Counted from the stretch's first letter, positions 28,639 through 38,202 are shown. The stretch: DNA of 43,076 nucleotides from Cyanobacteriota bacterium SRBZ.bins.94.201705 (GCA_030549855.1 JAUQQP010000034.1:98171-141246), one strand, 5' to 3'. Notes: generated by a model from the letters alone, not told the origin. Numbers and translations are program-made.

Positions 28639-28850
28639 ATCCACTCCCTTTATTTCCTTCTCAATTCCAGTCCAATTTGGTCTAAAATTGGTCTGTGTTG
28701 CTTTGGCTATTTTTTCTTGTTGGTTAGTTTATTTATTCTAACACATAGTTGCCCTTTTTTATCTCAAATTTATAAAAATACCTCCTCTCATTTATCTCAA
28801 AAATTTTTCCTAGCGATATAAATAATAACGGTTTAATTTAGGGAAATTTA

Positions 28851-28859
28851 TGATACAAT
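28851..28859 (+). promoter_or_regulatory. possible extended -10 promoter of the MFS gene
   Basis: TGATACAAT at 28851-28859 is a TGn-extended -10 element (TACAAT) 27 bp before the start ATG at 28887. No good -35 is visible. The 242-bp AT-rich gyrA-MFS intergenic region holds no other clear feature. Confidence 0.35.
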
Positions 28860-28886
28860 AAAAGGCTAAAAATTGGAAATAAAATC

Positions 28887-30275
28887 ATGAAATTCGAGGA
28901 GAAGTTAGAGAATTCGGATTTAACCCGCTCCATGTGGATATTGTGGATTTTATCAGCAGGGTTAATCGCTTTAGACGGGTTTGATTTTTTTATTATCGGA
29001 GTGGCATTGCCCTTCATCGAAAAGGATTTTGAATTGACGCCGGCAGAGATTGGGGCGGTAGCGGTGGCGGCTATTATAGGCTCCCTTGTAGGCTCATTAA
29101 CCTTGGGGGCTATTACTGACAAAATTGGTAGACAAAAAATGTTGCTTGTTGATGTGATAATATTCCTAATTTCTAGTATGGGTACTGCCCTAGCCTGGTC
29201 GGCTTTTTCTTTGATTTTTTTCCGTTTTTTGGTGGGGGTAGCTATTGGGGCAGACTATCCAATTAGTGTGGCTTACATCACAGAAAATGTGCCTTCCCGT
29301 TTTCGGGGTAGAATGATAATAGGGGCTTTTACCTTTCAGGCGGTAGGTGCGGCTTTGGGGGCAATCACAGGGATTGTGGTGATAAAATCCTGTGTTCTTT
29401 TCAGTGCAAACCCCCTGGAAACTGCTATTAAATATGGCTGGCGAATTATGTTGGGCTTTGGTTTAATCATGGCAATTGTTATCTACTTTTTGAGACTACA
29501 ATTTTTGTTAGAAAGCCCTCGATATTTTATAACCAAAGGTGACTACACAGCCGCCTCCATTGCTGCCTCAGAACTGCTGGAGATGGAGATAGAAATAACA
29601 CCAGAAGATGAGCCGCTACAGGAGGACAATATCACCTGGTCGGCACTATTTTCTAGATATTGGCGTCAGACGGTTTTTGCGTCAGTGCCCTGGTTTTTAC
29701 AGGATATTTCTACCTATGGAATTGGCATTTTTACCCCGACTATTATCTCGGTTTTAGCCTTTTCTAAGGAGACGGATTTTTTGTCAGTACAAATTAATTC
29801 TGCCTCAGGAGCAGCCCTAGTAGATTTGTTCCTCATATTAGGCTTTTTGGTGGCAGTATTATTAGTAGATAAAGTGGGGAGAGTCAAACTACAAATTGCA
29901 GGGTTTTTAGGCATGGCATTGGGACTAACAATTCTAACCCTAAAAGAGGGCAACAATACCTCCCTTACAACGGTATTAGTGGGGTTTTTTGTGTTTAATT
30001 TTTCCATGAATGCAGGGCCAAATTCCACCACGTTTTTGCTGTCAGGAGAGGTATTCCCCACTGCCATCCGGGCAACAGGTGCGGGGGTGGCGGCGGCGTT
30101 TGCTAAATTGGGGGCAGTATTGGGCACCTACCTCCTCCCTATCCTCAGGGTGGAAATAGGAGTCAATAGGGTGTTATATATACTGGCAATATCCTGTGTG
30201 CTGGCGGCAGTGGTCACCTATGTGTTTAGGATAGAAACTACAGGCAAATCCCTAGAACAACTGGACAGTGTATAA
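28887..30275 (+). CDS. major facilitator superfamily transporter
   Basis: A 462-aa protein with about 12 hydrophobic segments. The MFS loop 2-3 motif appears as GAITDKIGRQKML (near residue 76) and recurs in the second half as LVDKVGRVKLQ. The loop 4-5 region has RFLVGVAIGADYPISVAYITENVPSRFRGRM, resembling sugar, aromatic-acid and phosphate porters (PESRFRG type), with an aspartate in helix 1 (GFDFFIIGVALP). The substrate cannot be told from sequence alone. The two halves are separated by a cytoplasmic loop with LLESPRYFITKGDYTAA, typical of the sugar-porter group. It ends 2 bp before the convergent pilQ stop. Confidence 0.88.
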   Translation: MKFEEKLENSDLTRSMWILWILSAGLIALDGFDFFIIGVALPFIEKDFELTPAEIGAVAVAAIIGSLVGSLTLGAITDKIGRQKMLLVDVIIFLISSMGTALAWSAFSLIFFRFLVGVAIGADYPISVAYITENVPSRFRGRMIIGAFTFQAVGAALGAITGIVVIKSCVLFSANPLETAIKYGWRIMLGFGLIMAIVIYFLRLQFLLESPRYFITKGDYTAASIAASELLEMEIEITPEDEPLQEDNITWSALFSRYWRQTVFASVPWFLQDISTYGIGIFTPTIISVLAFSKETDFLSVQINSASGAALVDLFLILGFLVAVLLVDKVGRVKLQIAGFLGMALGLTILTLKEGNNTSLTTVLVGFFVFNFSMNAGPNSTTFLLSGEVFPTAIRATGAGVAAAFAKLGAVLGTYLLPILRVEIGVNRVLYILAISCVLAAVVTYVFRIETTGKSLEQLDSV

Positions 30276-30277
30276 TC

Positions 30278-32110
30278 CTAGGGAGAAGTAGGCAGGTTGA
30301 TGCCACGCTCCCTCAGGAATCTGCCTGTTTCCCGACTAGGGGTATAATTGTAACCAGTAGTACTATAGAGTTCAGAATCATCCAGAATCCGCGGGGTTAT
30401 AATTACCACCACCTCGGAGCGTTCCTTCTGTTTGGCAGAGGCACGGAAGAGGCTACCAATTATGGGCAAATCCCCCAGGATAGGAATTTTAGATACGGTG
30501 GCACGCTCTCTGTCCTGAATAATACCGGTAAGGATTAAAGTCTGTCCATCCCGCATACGGATTCTGCCGGAGGAGAGTCGTCTTGTCTGCAAAAGAGTGA
30601 TGGTGTTGAGTGCCTGTCCACTGTCAAACTGTATTTCCCTCGAAGGCACACTTATGTCGGGGTTTGCTTCTAGAGTTATAAAACCATTGTCGTCGATCCT
30701 GTCCACCCTTACTGAAAGCTTCAAACCGGCTATGCCCTTTTCAGGGTTTATAATCACGTAAGTGGTGCCACTCGCCTCGTCTGTGACTCTTTCCGCCCTT
30801 ACCCCTACAATCACCTCCTCTCCCAGCTCCACTTCCGCTGTTTGCCCATCCTGTATTACAATGGTGGGGTCAGTAAGGATTTTGCCATTGCCAGACTGAA
30901 TACTAGCCCGAATCTGCGCCAGAAAAGCCTGGGGCAAGTTAAAACTCAGTGCCCCCTGGACTCCAGCCCTTCCTCGGGGGTTATTGGGGTCAAAGCCTGT
31001 GCCAAAGGGGGTTATTCTGCCCCGATCTGTGGCACCGGGTGGGGCCAGTTCAGGGGGTACATTGCCACTGTTGGTGCCAAAGTTGATTACGCCCACACCG
31101 CCATCTTGAATGACGCCAGTATTATCAATGCCGAAGGAGAAACTGGAACCAAAACTGTCATTCTGCCCCAGCACTACATCCACCACCTTGATGTTTACTG
31201 CCACCTGACGACGACGCACATCTAGTTGGGTCAAAAAGGAGGTGGCCGTTTGTACCAGATAGGGCTCCCCTACTAGGGTTATACTGTTGTTGACGGGATC
31301 AGCATGGACTGTTAGCCCCTTTAGTATCAGATACTCATTTTCCCTCTCCTGGTTTGTCGGCAGGGGTTTCAATGAAAAGGTTGGCTTGCCACCTCCTGTA
31401 GCTTCTTGTGCTTCTACAATATAACCTTGCGCCCCCTGACTGTTGAGAAAGGTGGCCGCCCCAATCGCACTGTACTGATTCAGGCGGATGGTGCGGGTGA
31501 TGCTGTTTTTTACGGTAGGTGGTAGTGTCTTGCCTATGAATATGGTATTGCCTTGACGACTGGCGGTTAGTCCTGACATCAAGAGGACATTGTTGAATAT
31601 ATCCTGTATTGGCTCGTCATCCAACTCTAGGGTGATAGTTTTGGCCGCAGCTTCTTTCTCCCCCTCGGTGAAAATGACGTTTAAACCAGCGGCACGGGCT
31701 AGAAGGGCTAAAACTTCAGGGGCAGGGGCATTCCTCAATACTAGCCGAGGCACTCTGGCATTGGTGCCCAAGTCTATCCTGGGGGGAAGTGTGTTAACAT
31801 TGGATACAGCCATATCCCCTACTGGCGGCGCCACTGCCCTGGGCAAAAAGGGTGGAGGGGCCACCGGCTGAGGCGCTGTGCCATTTACCGGCTTTCCGTC
31901 TATTAGTATCGTCGGATTGGGGAATAATACCTCTTGATTCTGATTGTTACTTTCCTGGGGAGGCGACTGGGCAATAATCCAAGAGGTGGACTTTTTTTCC
32001 CCTCCCTTGGCTTCTATCTTCACGTTGCCAGTGGCACTTATCGGCCATAAAAACACTATGGCTACACTGCCACTCACAAGTCTTGACAGGCGATAGACAG
32101 ATTTCCTCAT
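30278..32110 (-). CDS. pilQ: type IV pilus secretin PilQ, short form without AMIN domain
   Basis: PilQ forms the outer-membrane channel of the type IV pilus. Order in this 610-aa protein: N-terminal signal sequence; Pro/Asn-rich linker to about residue 110; STN/secretin N-domains (PEVLALLARAAGLNVIFTEGEK, then IRLNQYSAIGAATFLNSQGAQ); and the C-terminal secretin domain (VAVNIKVVDVVLGQ, ILTDPTIVIQDGQTAEVELGEEV, and the VPILGDLPIIGSLFRASAKQKERSEVVVIITPRIL signature). The cell-wall-binding AMIN domain usually found near the N-terminus of cyanobacterial PilQ is not visible. Only 54 bp separate it from pilO, so no lost exon-like segment lies upstream. It is the last gene of pilM-N-O-Q. Confidence 0.93.
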   Translation of the reverse strand: MRKSVYRLSRLVSGSVAIVFLWPISATGNVKIEAKGGEKKSTSWIIAQSPPQESNNQNQEVLFPNPTILIDGKPVNGTAPQPVAPPPFLPRAVAPPVGDMAVSNVNTLPPRIDLGTNARVPRLVLRNAPAPEVLALLARAAGLNVIFTEGEKEAAAKTITLELDDEPIQDIFNNVLLMSGLTASRQGNTIFIGKTLPPTVKNSITRTIRLNQYSAIGAATFLNSQGAQGYIVEAQEATGGGKPTFSLKPLPTNQERENEYLILKGLTVHADPVNNSITLVGEPYLVQTATSFLTQLDVRRRQVAVNIKVVDVVLGQNDSFGSSFSFGIDNTGVIQDGGVGVINFGTNSGNVPPELAPPGATDRGRITPFGTGFDPNNPRGRAGVQGALSFNLPQAFLAQIRASIQSGNGKILTDPTIVIQDGQTAEVELGEEVIVGVRAERVTDEASGTTYVIINPEKGIAGLKLSVRVDRIDDNGFITLEANPDISVPSREIQFDSGQALNTITLLQTRRLSSGRIRMRDGQTLILTGIIQDRERATVSKIPILGDLPIIGSLFRASAKQKERSEVVVIITPRILDDSELYSTTGYNYTPSRETGRFLRERGINLPTSP

Positions 32111-32164
32111 TGGTTTTCCTCCTACACACTAATTTTCCTTACAAGTGGAAGCTTTGCCATGATT

Positions 32165-32869
32165 TTACTGTGGTTGTTGTTGCTGTTGTTGTTGCTGGTT
32201 TTCCGCGGCGGGGGGTTGTAAATCCGGGAAAATGGCCTTTAGGGCTATGGTGGTTTTTAACTTGGGTAGCTGGGAGACGCTGACATTAAGGTTTTCCACC
32301 ACCAACAAAGGCTGTAGTCGCTCCAAATCCCGAAGAAAGGACTTTAACTGGGTAAAGGTGCCCTCAAAGTCCAGATTGAACGTTTGGGCGGCTATGTTGT
32401 TGGCTGCTGCCTCCCCAAGGCTATTATCGGTGATTTTGGTCTTCTCCCCTGCTGGCACGTAGCTGTTTATTTTCACCTGTGCCCTGTTGGCAAAGTTGCT
32501 TACATCCAGCAACAGAGTGTCCAGCTGGTCTGTTTGGGTAAAGAATTTGAACAACTCCTCTTTTAAAGCCTTTACCTCCTCCAATTCGGCCTTCTTACGG
32601 GCAATTATCTGCTCTATCTCCCCTGTATTTAGTCTACTTAGCTGTTCCTCCTTTTCTTGTTTTTGCTGGCTTAGCTGTGACAATTCACTCCACCGGGGCA
32701 TTACCTGATTAGCAAATAGATAGGCTGCCAGGAGAAATCCCCCTACTCCTAGGGTTATCCCCGTAACCTTGGGAGTGAAGGTAATGCCAAAAGCCTTGGG
32801 ATACTCTGGCCCTGTATCAAAACCCTCTTCCTCAGGCCCAAACTCCGTCCTGGTAAAGGATGTAGTCAT
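32165..32869 (-). CDS. pilO: type IV pilus inner-membrane protein PilO
   Basis: PilO (234 aa) is the partner of PilN in the inner-membrane alignment ring of the pilus. One transmembrane helix (ITLGVGGFLLAAYLFANQV, about residues 38-56) is followed by a coiled coil (ELSQLSQQKQEKEEQLSRLNTGEIEQII) and a ferredoxin-like domain. The start overlaps the pilN stop by four bases (ATGA), indicating coupled translation. The C-terminus is a Gln tract (QQQQQQQQPQ) encoded by repeated CAA/CAG codons, a possible slippage site. No pilP follows, as usual in cyanobacteria. Confidence 0.9.
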   Translation of the reverse strand: MTTSFTRTEFGPEEEGFDTGPEYPKAFGITFTPKVTGITLGVGGFLLAAYLFANQVMPRWSELSQLSQQKQEKEEQLSRLNTGEIEQIIARKKAELEEVKALKEELFKFFTQTDQLDTLLLDVSNFANRAQVKINSYVPAGEKTKITDNSLGEAAANNIAAQTFNLDFEGTFTQLKSFLRDLERLQPLLVVENLNVSVSQLPKLKTTIALKAIFPDLQPPAAENQQQQQQQQPQ

Positions 32870-33663
32870 TTTTGCTCCTCTCCCTCCTTTTTGTCTCCCG
32901 TTTGTCCTGTAAATGCCACTTTTTGCAGCAAACCTTTTCTCTGTAGGGCACTGATTCTAGATACCAAGCCGATGGCGCCCCTTCTTTCTAGTCGGTTTAA
33001 CAACTCGGCAGCCGGCTTGTCACCTATTTCGGTGTTGATGGTAAAGAGTACTATTTGTTGTGGTTGGGTTGCCCCCTGATTGCCCCCTCCTCCTCCTCCT
33101 GACTCTCCTTGTTGGGCATTGGGATTGTCTCCTAGACTAGCAGTTACCAGTTTGGTATTTTCCGGGTTAAAAAAAGGCGAGTATTTCAAACCGACAAAGA
33201 AATCACTCACCTGCTGGTAACTAAGGGCATTTCCGTTGATGGTTAGTTTTCTCCCCTCTGTTTGACTTATGGAGTTGATTTGGACTCCTGGAGGGGTAAG
33301 GGTGGAAATTTCGTCCAGCATCGCTGACCAGGGTTTGATATTATTGAAGACACTGACCAGAATCCCGATTTCCCGATTCACATTCTCAATTTCCGTTTCT
33401 ATCTGTTTTACCTCTTGACTTTGCCCCGTTAGTCTTTGGATTTGTGCCTCCAACTGGCTAATGGTGTTTTGGGTGGCCGTTTTTTGTTGTTCTATTAACC
33501 ATATACTCCCCCCCACTGCCGCAACAAAGGCTAAACCTACCCCAGCGCCAATTAAAATAGGTAATTGTTCCCCCGGGGTTGCGCCCGACTTTTTCTTGAG
33601 GGCAGTGGTGGTGATGGTTTCCGTCTTTCGGTCTTTTAGAAAATTTATGTCAATACTATACAT
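32866..33663 (-). CDS. pilN: type IV pilus assembly protein PilN
   Basis: PilN (265 aa) begins with the conserved short cytoplasmic peptide MYSIDINFLKDR, which binds PilM, and has a transmembrane helix near residues 36-55 (IGAGVGLAFVAAVGGSIWLI) followed by a coiled coil and a ferredoxin-like periplasmic domain (LTPPGVQINSISQTEGRKLTINGNALSYQQVSDF). A Gly-rich spacer (GESGGGGGGNQG) lies in the C-terminal third, and the last ~60 residues are charged. It starts two bases after the pilM stop and overlaps pilO, so it is translated within one operon. Confidence 0.92.
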   Translation of the reverse strand: MYSIDINFLKDRKTETITTTALKKKSGATPGEQLPILIGAGVGLAFVAAVGGSIWLIEQQKTATQNTISQLEAQIQRLTGQSQEVKQIETEIENVNREIGILVSVFNNIKPWSAMLDEISTLTPPGVQINSISQTEGRKLTINGNALSYQQVSDFFVGLKYSPFFNPENTKLVTASLGDNPNAQQGESGGGGGGNQGATQPQQIVLFTINTEIGDKPAAELLNRLERRGAIGLVSRISALQRKGLLQKVAFTGQTGDKKEGEEQK

Positions 33664-33665
33664 GG

Positions 33666-34781
33666 CTAACTCATCCTCATCCCTAAACCTAATACTGTGC
33701 CTAATCCCGCCCTTTCCATGGGTGACAGTTCTTGTTTTAGACTAACAGATATGGCTGAAACCGGATCTACCTGTATTGTTGGTATATTCAGCCTTCTTGT
33801 GAAAAATTCGTCTATTTGGGCTATACCTGCCCCCTGCCCTGCTAGCAACATCTGTACTACCTCCATGTTCCCCGACTGGTTCAAATAGAAGTTGATAGAT
33901 CTTTTCAATTCGTCCACCAGTTCGTTTAACACCCTCAGGAGAGAGTCCATGCCTGGGTTGAGCCAAGTCTGACTACTTGTAGTACTTATACTCGTACCTT
34001 GTTCTGGATTGTTGGGAATGGTTATCTCCTGTAGTAATTCTGTATTCCTGGATGTAGGTAAATTCATGGCCTGGGCAAGGGCAGTTTGCATCTGATAGAC
34101 ACCAATGGGAATAGTGCGGGTGAATTGGGGTATCCCCTCGGAGATGATCGCAATGTCGGTACTATCGAATTCTATGTCCACTAATACTACTGCTTCTCCG
34201 GCAGCAAACTGTTTTAATTGTTCCCTCAGAAGCCTCATGAGGGCAAAACTGTTGGTTTCCAACACTGTTACTGTTAAACCGGCTTGCTGGAAACTCTCTA
34301 GGTATAAATCCGTAATTTCTTTCCTGGTGGCTACCAATAATACCTGTACTTTTTCTATGCCATCTTCATCTACAAAATAGCCCAGTTTCTGATAGTCAAT
34401 GTCTACTTCCTCCCGGGGATAGGGCAGATATAAAGGCGCCTCATGATTTAACACTGCATCTTTTAATTCCTGGTCATTTAATTCTGCTGGCATTGGTATA
34501 ATTCTCATTATTACATCCTTCATGGGCACCGCCGTAGCTATTTGTTTTGGTTTTACCTTTGCCTCCTTTACCAACTCCTCAATCACCTCCGACAAGGCGG
34601 TTGTATTCACTATTTGCCCATCCTCGAACACCTCTTCTGGTACTTCCAAACTGTGGTATTTTATCAACTTATACTGTTGTCCTTTTTTGCTCAATTGGGC
34701 AAGGGAGACTCTGTCTGGGGCAATTTCTATCCCTACCCCCTTACTCTTACCCCCTATGAGGTTGTTTAAAAAACCTAACAT
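33666..34781 (-). CDS. pilM: type IV pilus assembly ATPase-like protein PilM
   Basis: PilM (371 aa) is the cytoplasmic actin-fold protein of the pilus platform; it binds the PilN N-terminal peptide and ATP. Visible landmarks are GVGIEIAPDRVSLAQL (first phosphate loop region), AVPMKDVIMRIIPMPAELNDQELKDAV, VLVDIEFDSTDIAIISEGIPQFTRTIPIG (second phosphate loop) and LLAGQGAGIAQIDEFFTRRLNIP. It is the first gene of pilM-N-O-Q. Its start has a strong GGAGGAGG ribosome binding site. The divergent 310-bp region upstream separates it from a solute-binding protein gene. Confidence 0.94.
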   Translation of the reverse strand: MLGFLNNLIGGKSKGVGIEIAPDRVSLAQLSKKGQQYKLIKYHSLEVPEEVFEDGQIVNTTALSEVIEELVKEAKVKPKQIATAVPMKDVIMRIIPMPAELNDQELKDAVLNHEAPLYLPYPREEVDIDYQKLGYFVDEDGIEKVQVLLVATRKEITDLYLESFQQAGLTVTVLETNSFALMRLLREQLKQFAAGEAVVLVDIEFDSTDIAIISEGIPQFTRTIPIGVYQMQTALAQAMNLPTSRNTELLQEITIPNNPEQGTSISTTSSQTWLNPGMDSLLRVLNELVDELKRSINFYLNQSGNMEVVQMLLAGQGAGIAQIDEFFTRRLNIPTIQVDPVSAISVSLKQELSPMERAGLGTVLGLGMRMS

Positions 34782-34974
34782 CTTCCTCCTCCACCGGGTT
34801 TTTACTTATTTTGTACAATTGCTTTATAAACCTGATACCATTTTACCCTATGAGCCCCCTAATAATAACTTTTTGGGGCAAATAAAAGTCTTTTTTTAAT
34901 AGTATTTTGTCCCTCGGCTAATGCCAATAGAAATTAACAAATCGCTATAAACTACAGGTTTATGGCAAGGGGTT

Positions 34975-34980
34975 TATAAT
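34975..34980 (+). promoter_or_regulatory. possible -10 element of the solute-binding-protein gene
   Basis: TATAAT at 34975-34980, with only a weak -35 (CTACAG near 34952), lies 111 bp before the ATG at 35092. The divergent 34782-35091 region is otherwise AT-rich and contains no gene. Confidence 0.35.
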
Positions 34981-35091
34981 CATAAGCTACTACAATCCCC
35001 CTCTCCTTTCCTAGGAGATTCGTCTATTATCCCAACACTTACCGATACTGAATCTGATAGTATCACTTTATTCCCTTGTTTTGTAGAGGTT

Positions 35092-36417
35092 ATGTCTAGA
35101 AGAGGTTTATCTTTACTTTTTGTCTTATGCTTCCTCTTGGGGTTTTCTGTGTCTTTGCTTGCGGGTTGCCAAAAGGGTAATCTGGATAACAACAGGGAGA
35201 TAGAATTTTGGACAATGCAACTTTCCCCTCAATTTAATGACTATTTTAGGCAGTTGAATGAAGAATTTGAAAAAAATAATCCCTCCTACAAAGTTAAGTG
35301 GATAGATGTGCCCTGGAGTGCTATGGAGAGTAAAATTTTAACAGCAGTGTCTAGTAAAAATGCCCCGGATGTGGTGAATTTAAACCCAGATTTTGCTGCC
35401 TCCCTTGCCAGTCGCCAAGCTTGGTTGAATTTGGATGAGGAAATTCCTCCCCAAGAAAAACAACAGTATTTGGAGAAAATTTGGGAGGGTAATAGTATTA
35501 AAATATGTTCCCCAGATTGCAAGAAAATTGTGTTTGGTATCCCTTGGTATTTAACCACTACAATTACGGTTTACAATCGGGAGTTGTTGAGACAGGCAGG
35601 TATAACAAAACCCCCCCAGACTTTTACTGAGTTGGCTACCGTGGCGGCAAAAGTAAAGGAAAAGACTGGCAAATATGCCTTTTTTGTGCCTTTTTTACCT
35701 AATGATTCCAATGAGGTGTTACAGTCCTTTATACAAATGGGGGTGAAACTGGTGGATGAGGAGGGGAAAGCGGCGTTTAACACCCCAGAAGGATTAGCTG
35801 TGTTTCAATACTGGGTAGACTTGTATCAGAAGGGTTTACTGCCCCCAGAAGTATTGACCCAAGGACACCGTCATGCCGTAGAATTGTACCAGGCTGGAGA
35901 ATTGGCCCTTTTGGGTACAGGTGCTGAATTTTTGAAGACTATTGCTACTAATGCCCCTAGTATATATCAGCAGTCTGATGTTGCCCCTCAAATTACAGGA
36001 AATACGGGTAAACGCAACGTAGCGGTGATGAATTTGGTGATTCCTAAAGACAGTAAAAATACCTCGGCGGCGTTACAATATGCCCTTTTTGTCACTAACG
36101 GCGACAACCAGCTACGATTCAGTCAACAGGCTAACGTTTTACCTTCCCACCGTCAAGCCCTTAGCCAGTATATCAAAAATCTGGAAGAGGAAATGGCCAA
36201 GGGTGAGAATCCTGATAATTTGCTGCTAAAGGCTAGAAAAATTAGTGCCCAACAGCTGGAAACCGCCTCTGTGTTAATCCCTCCCCTTAAAAACCTAGGA
36301 CAGCTCAAGAGGATTATATATGAAAATCTGCAACAGGCAATGCTAAACCAAAAAACTGTCCAACAGGCCATCACTGATGCGGCCAATCAGTGGAATAATA
36401 TCAGAGAGGGGGCGTGA
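35092..36417 (+). CDS. sugar-type ABC transporter substrate-binding lipoprotein
   Basis: A 441-aa CUT1-like solute-binding protein. The signal peptide ends in a lipobox LLAGC with the lipidated Cys26. The mature part is typical for bacterial extracellular sugar binders: IEFWTMQLSPQFNDYFRQLNEEFEKNNPSYKVKW, then APDVVNLNPDFAASLASR, VFGIPWYLTTTITVYNRELLRQAG. GAGGT precedes the ATG. No permease or ATPase gene is nearby, so it must use membrane parts encoded elsewhere. It is followed after 6 bp by a PLP lyase gene. The ligand is not deducible; a sugar or glycerol-like compound is the family default. Confidence 0.88.
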   Translation: MSRRGLSLLFVLCFLLGFSVSLLAGCQKGNLDNNREIEFWTMQLSPQFNDYFRQLNEEFEKNNPSYKVKWIDVPWSAMESKILTAVSSKNAPDVVNLNPDFAASLASRQAWLNLDEEIPPQEKQQYLEKIWEGNSIKICSPDCKKIVFGIPWYLTTTITVYNRELLRQAGITKPPQTFTELATVAAKVKEKTGKYAFFVPFLPNDSNEVLQSFIQMGVKLVDEEGKAAFNTPEGLAVFQYWVDLYQKGLLPPEVLTQGHRHAVELYQAGELALLGTGAEFLKTIATNAPSIYQQSDVAPQITGNTGKRNVAVMNLVIPKDSKNTSAALQYALFVTNGDNQLRFSQQANVLPSHRQALSQYIKNLEEEMAKGENPDNLLLKARKISAQQLETASVLIPPLKNLGQLKRIIYENLQQAMLNQKTVQQAITDAANQWNNIREGA

Positions 36418-36423
36418 GTATTT

Positions 36424-37605
36424 ATGTTAGACTTGACATCCTACCGACAACAATTCCCGGCTTTAGAAGACAAATTCTATTTTAACTACGGCGGGCAAGG
36501 TATTCTCCCTCAAAAAGCCCTCGATTCTATCATTGATTCTTACAATTATATTGCAAAAATAGGTCCATTTAGTATCAAGGGGAATAAGTGGGTAGAGGAG
36601 AGTATTTATCAAACCAAAAAGGTGATTGCCTCTGAATTGGGGGTGTCGGTGGATACCATTGCCTTAACAGAGAATGTGACGGAGGGTTGTAATATTGTTT
36701 TGTGGGGGATAGACTGGCAAGAGGGGGATGAGATTCTGATTACAGATGCTGAACATCCGGGCATAGTGGCTATTGTAAGGGAAATTGGTCGTCGTTTCCG
36801 GGTTAAAATCACTACTATACCCCTTTTAAACGTCCTATTTAATCAAGACAATCCTCTGGAGGTGATTGCTAGCCATCTCACTCCCAAAACCCGTCTGCTG
36901 GTTGTCAGTCATATCCTTTGGAATACTGGGCATCTGTTACCCCTAAGACAAATAGTCAGTCTTTGTCACCAGTATCCCCATAGTAGCAGACCTATTTATG
37001 TTTTAGCAGATGGAGCCCAGTCAGCGGGTAGTATTCCTCTTTCGTTAGCAGAAGAAGGGGTTGACTTTTATGCTGGTACAGGGCATAAATGGTTATGTGG
37101 CCCTTCTGGGGTTGGCTTTCTGTATGTCCGACAGGACTTGATTTCTGCCATCGCACCTACTTTTATTGGTTGGCGGGGTTTAGACTTTTCCCATCCTCAT
37201 TTTCCCTTTTTTGACTCTGCCAGCCGTTATGAAGTTGCCACCTCCCCCTATCCTCTTTTTGTTGGCTTACAGACTGCCATCCAACTCCACCAATCCTGGG
37301 GCACTATCGAGCAAAGATATGAGAGAATCTTACAGTTGAGCCGACTTCTTTGGACAAACTTACAACAGATAGACGGCATTTGCTGTCTGCATCCCTCTAC
37401 TCCTCCCCTTTCCGGCTTAGTTTCCTTCTACTTTCCTGCTGGCAAAAATCCCAAACAAATAGTCCAAACCCTTGAAAATAACCACTTTTTCCTCCGCACT
37501 CTTTCTTCTCCTCCTTGTATTCGCGCCTGTGTTCATTATTTTACCCTTGAATCCGAAATTCACTCCCTCCTTGACTTCCTTTCTTCCCTTTCCGAGGGGG
37601 GTTAG
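36424..37605 (+). CDS. aminotransferase class V protein, probable L-cysteine/cystine C-S lyase
   Basis: A 393-aa fold-type I PLP enzyme of the NifS-like group. PLP-binding residues are visible: TENVTEGCN (phosphate/ring contact), Asp196 in LADGAQS, and Lys222 in AGTGHKWLCGPSGVGFLYV. The N-terminus (YRQQFPALEDKFYFNYGGQGILP) closely resembles the cyanobacterial cystine C-S lyase C-DES, which releases a persulfide for Fe-S clusters, as I recall it. There is no conserved catalytic Cys loop of cysteine desulfurases near the C-terminus, which also favours lyase over NifS/SufS. It is 6 bp after the solute-binding gene, so probably one transcript. Confidence 0.82.
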   Translation: MLDLTSYRQQFPALEDKFYFNYGGQGILPQKALDSIIDSYNYIAKIGPFSIKGNKWVEESIYQTKKVIASELGVSVDTIALTENVTEGCNIVLWGIDWQEGDEILITDAEHPGIVAIVREIGRRFRVKITTIPLLNVLFNQDNPLEVIASHLTPKTRLLVVSHILWNTGHLLPLRQIVSLCHQYPHSSRPIYVLADGAQSAGSIPLSLAEEGVDFYAGTGHKWLCGPSGVGFLYVRQDLISAIAPTFIGWRGLDFSHPHFPFFDSASRYEVATSPYPLFVGLQTAIQLHQSWGTIEQRYERILQLSRLLWTNLQQIDGICCLHPSTPPLSGLVSFYFPAGKNPKQIVQTLENNHFFLRTLSSPPCIRACVHYFTLESEIHSLLDFLSSLSEGG

Positions 37606-38063
37606 GCATGGGTTGTAAGTTTTTTCTTTCTCCCAGTAGGGGTGTTTTCTACGGGTTAGTTTTTTTCTTTACGTTTCTTAATTTATTCGCCCTTTCCGAG
37701 CCCCCTTGTGTTAGGATGGGGATGGTGCGGGAGGTATGGATACTCCCAGGGGTTGCCCTGCCTTCAATTTATTTGAGATAGATTACTATTAGCCACAGAT
37801 GGGGTAAAAGTAGGTATTGCGGGGGGAACAATCCTCATTAAAAGAGATAAAATTGCAACTAATGGGGCATTGCCTGTCCTATTAGGAGAACCCTCCCACT
37901 ATCTTATGTCAGGTATATTTGCAAATATATTTTATTTAAATAGGGTTCAGCCCTAGAATAAGGCCAAAGATAACCGCCTTATACAGAAGACGTCTTTTTT
38001 TTGCCTATTCTGAATGCCCACCCCTTCTAGCGCCTGTTAGGAGGCTTACTAGCCGAATTTAAA

Positions 38064-38083
38064 CTCCTGGGAGGGGTCAGGAG
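38064..38083 (+). terminator. possible terminator hairpin
   Basis: Perfect 6-bp stem CTCCTG/CAGGAG with an 8-base loop, followed by CGTTCTCTTTTCTT. It lies about 460 bp after the C-S lyase stop codon, so it may end a long 3' UTR or an unrecognised transcript. Confidence 0.4.
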
Positions 38084-38202
38084 CGTTCTCTTTTCTTACA
38101 TTCCCCGGGTTTATTGAATATTTATATTAATAAAAAAGTGCCCAGGTCCGCCCCTGGCAGTCACCCCTCCTGCCGTCCCACATACCCATTGTAGCAGAGG
38201 GC

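Noticed and set aside
37775-37950. ~58-codon plus-strand frame (contains GTILIKRDKIATNGALPVLL) as a gene remnant
   Set aside because: It has no suitable start codon or recognisable homology, so it cannot be told from chance.
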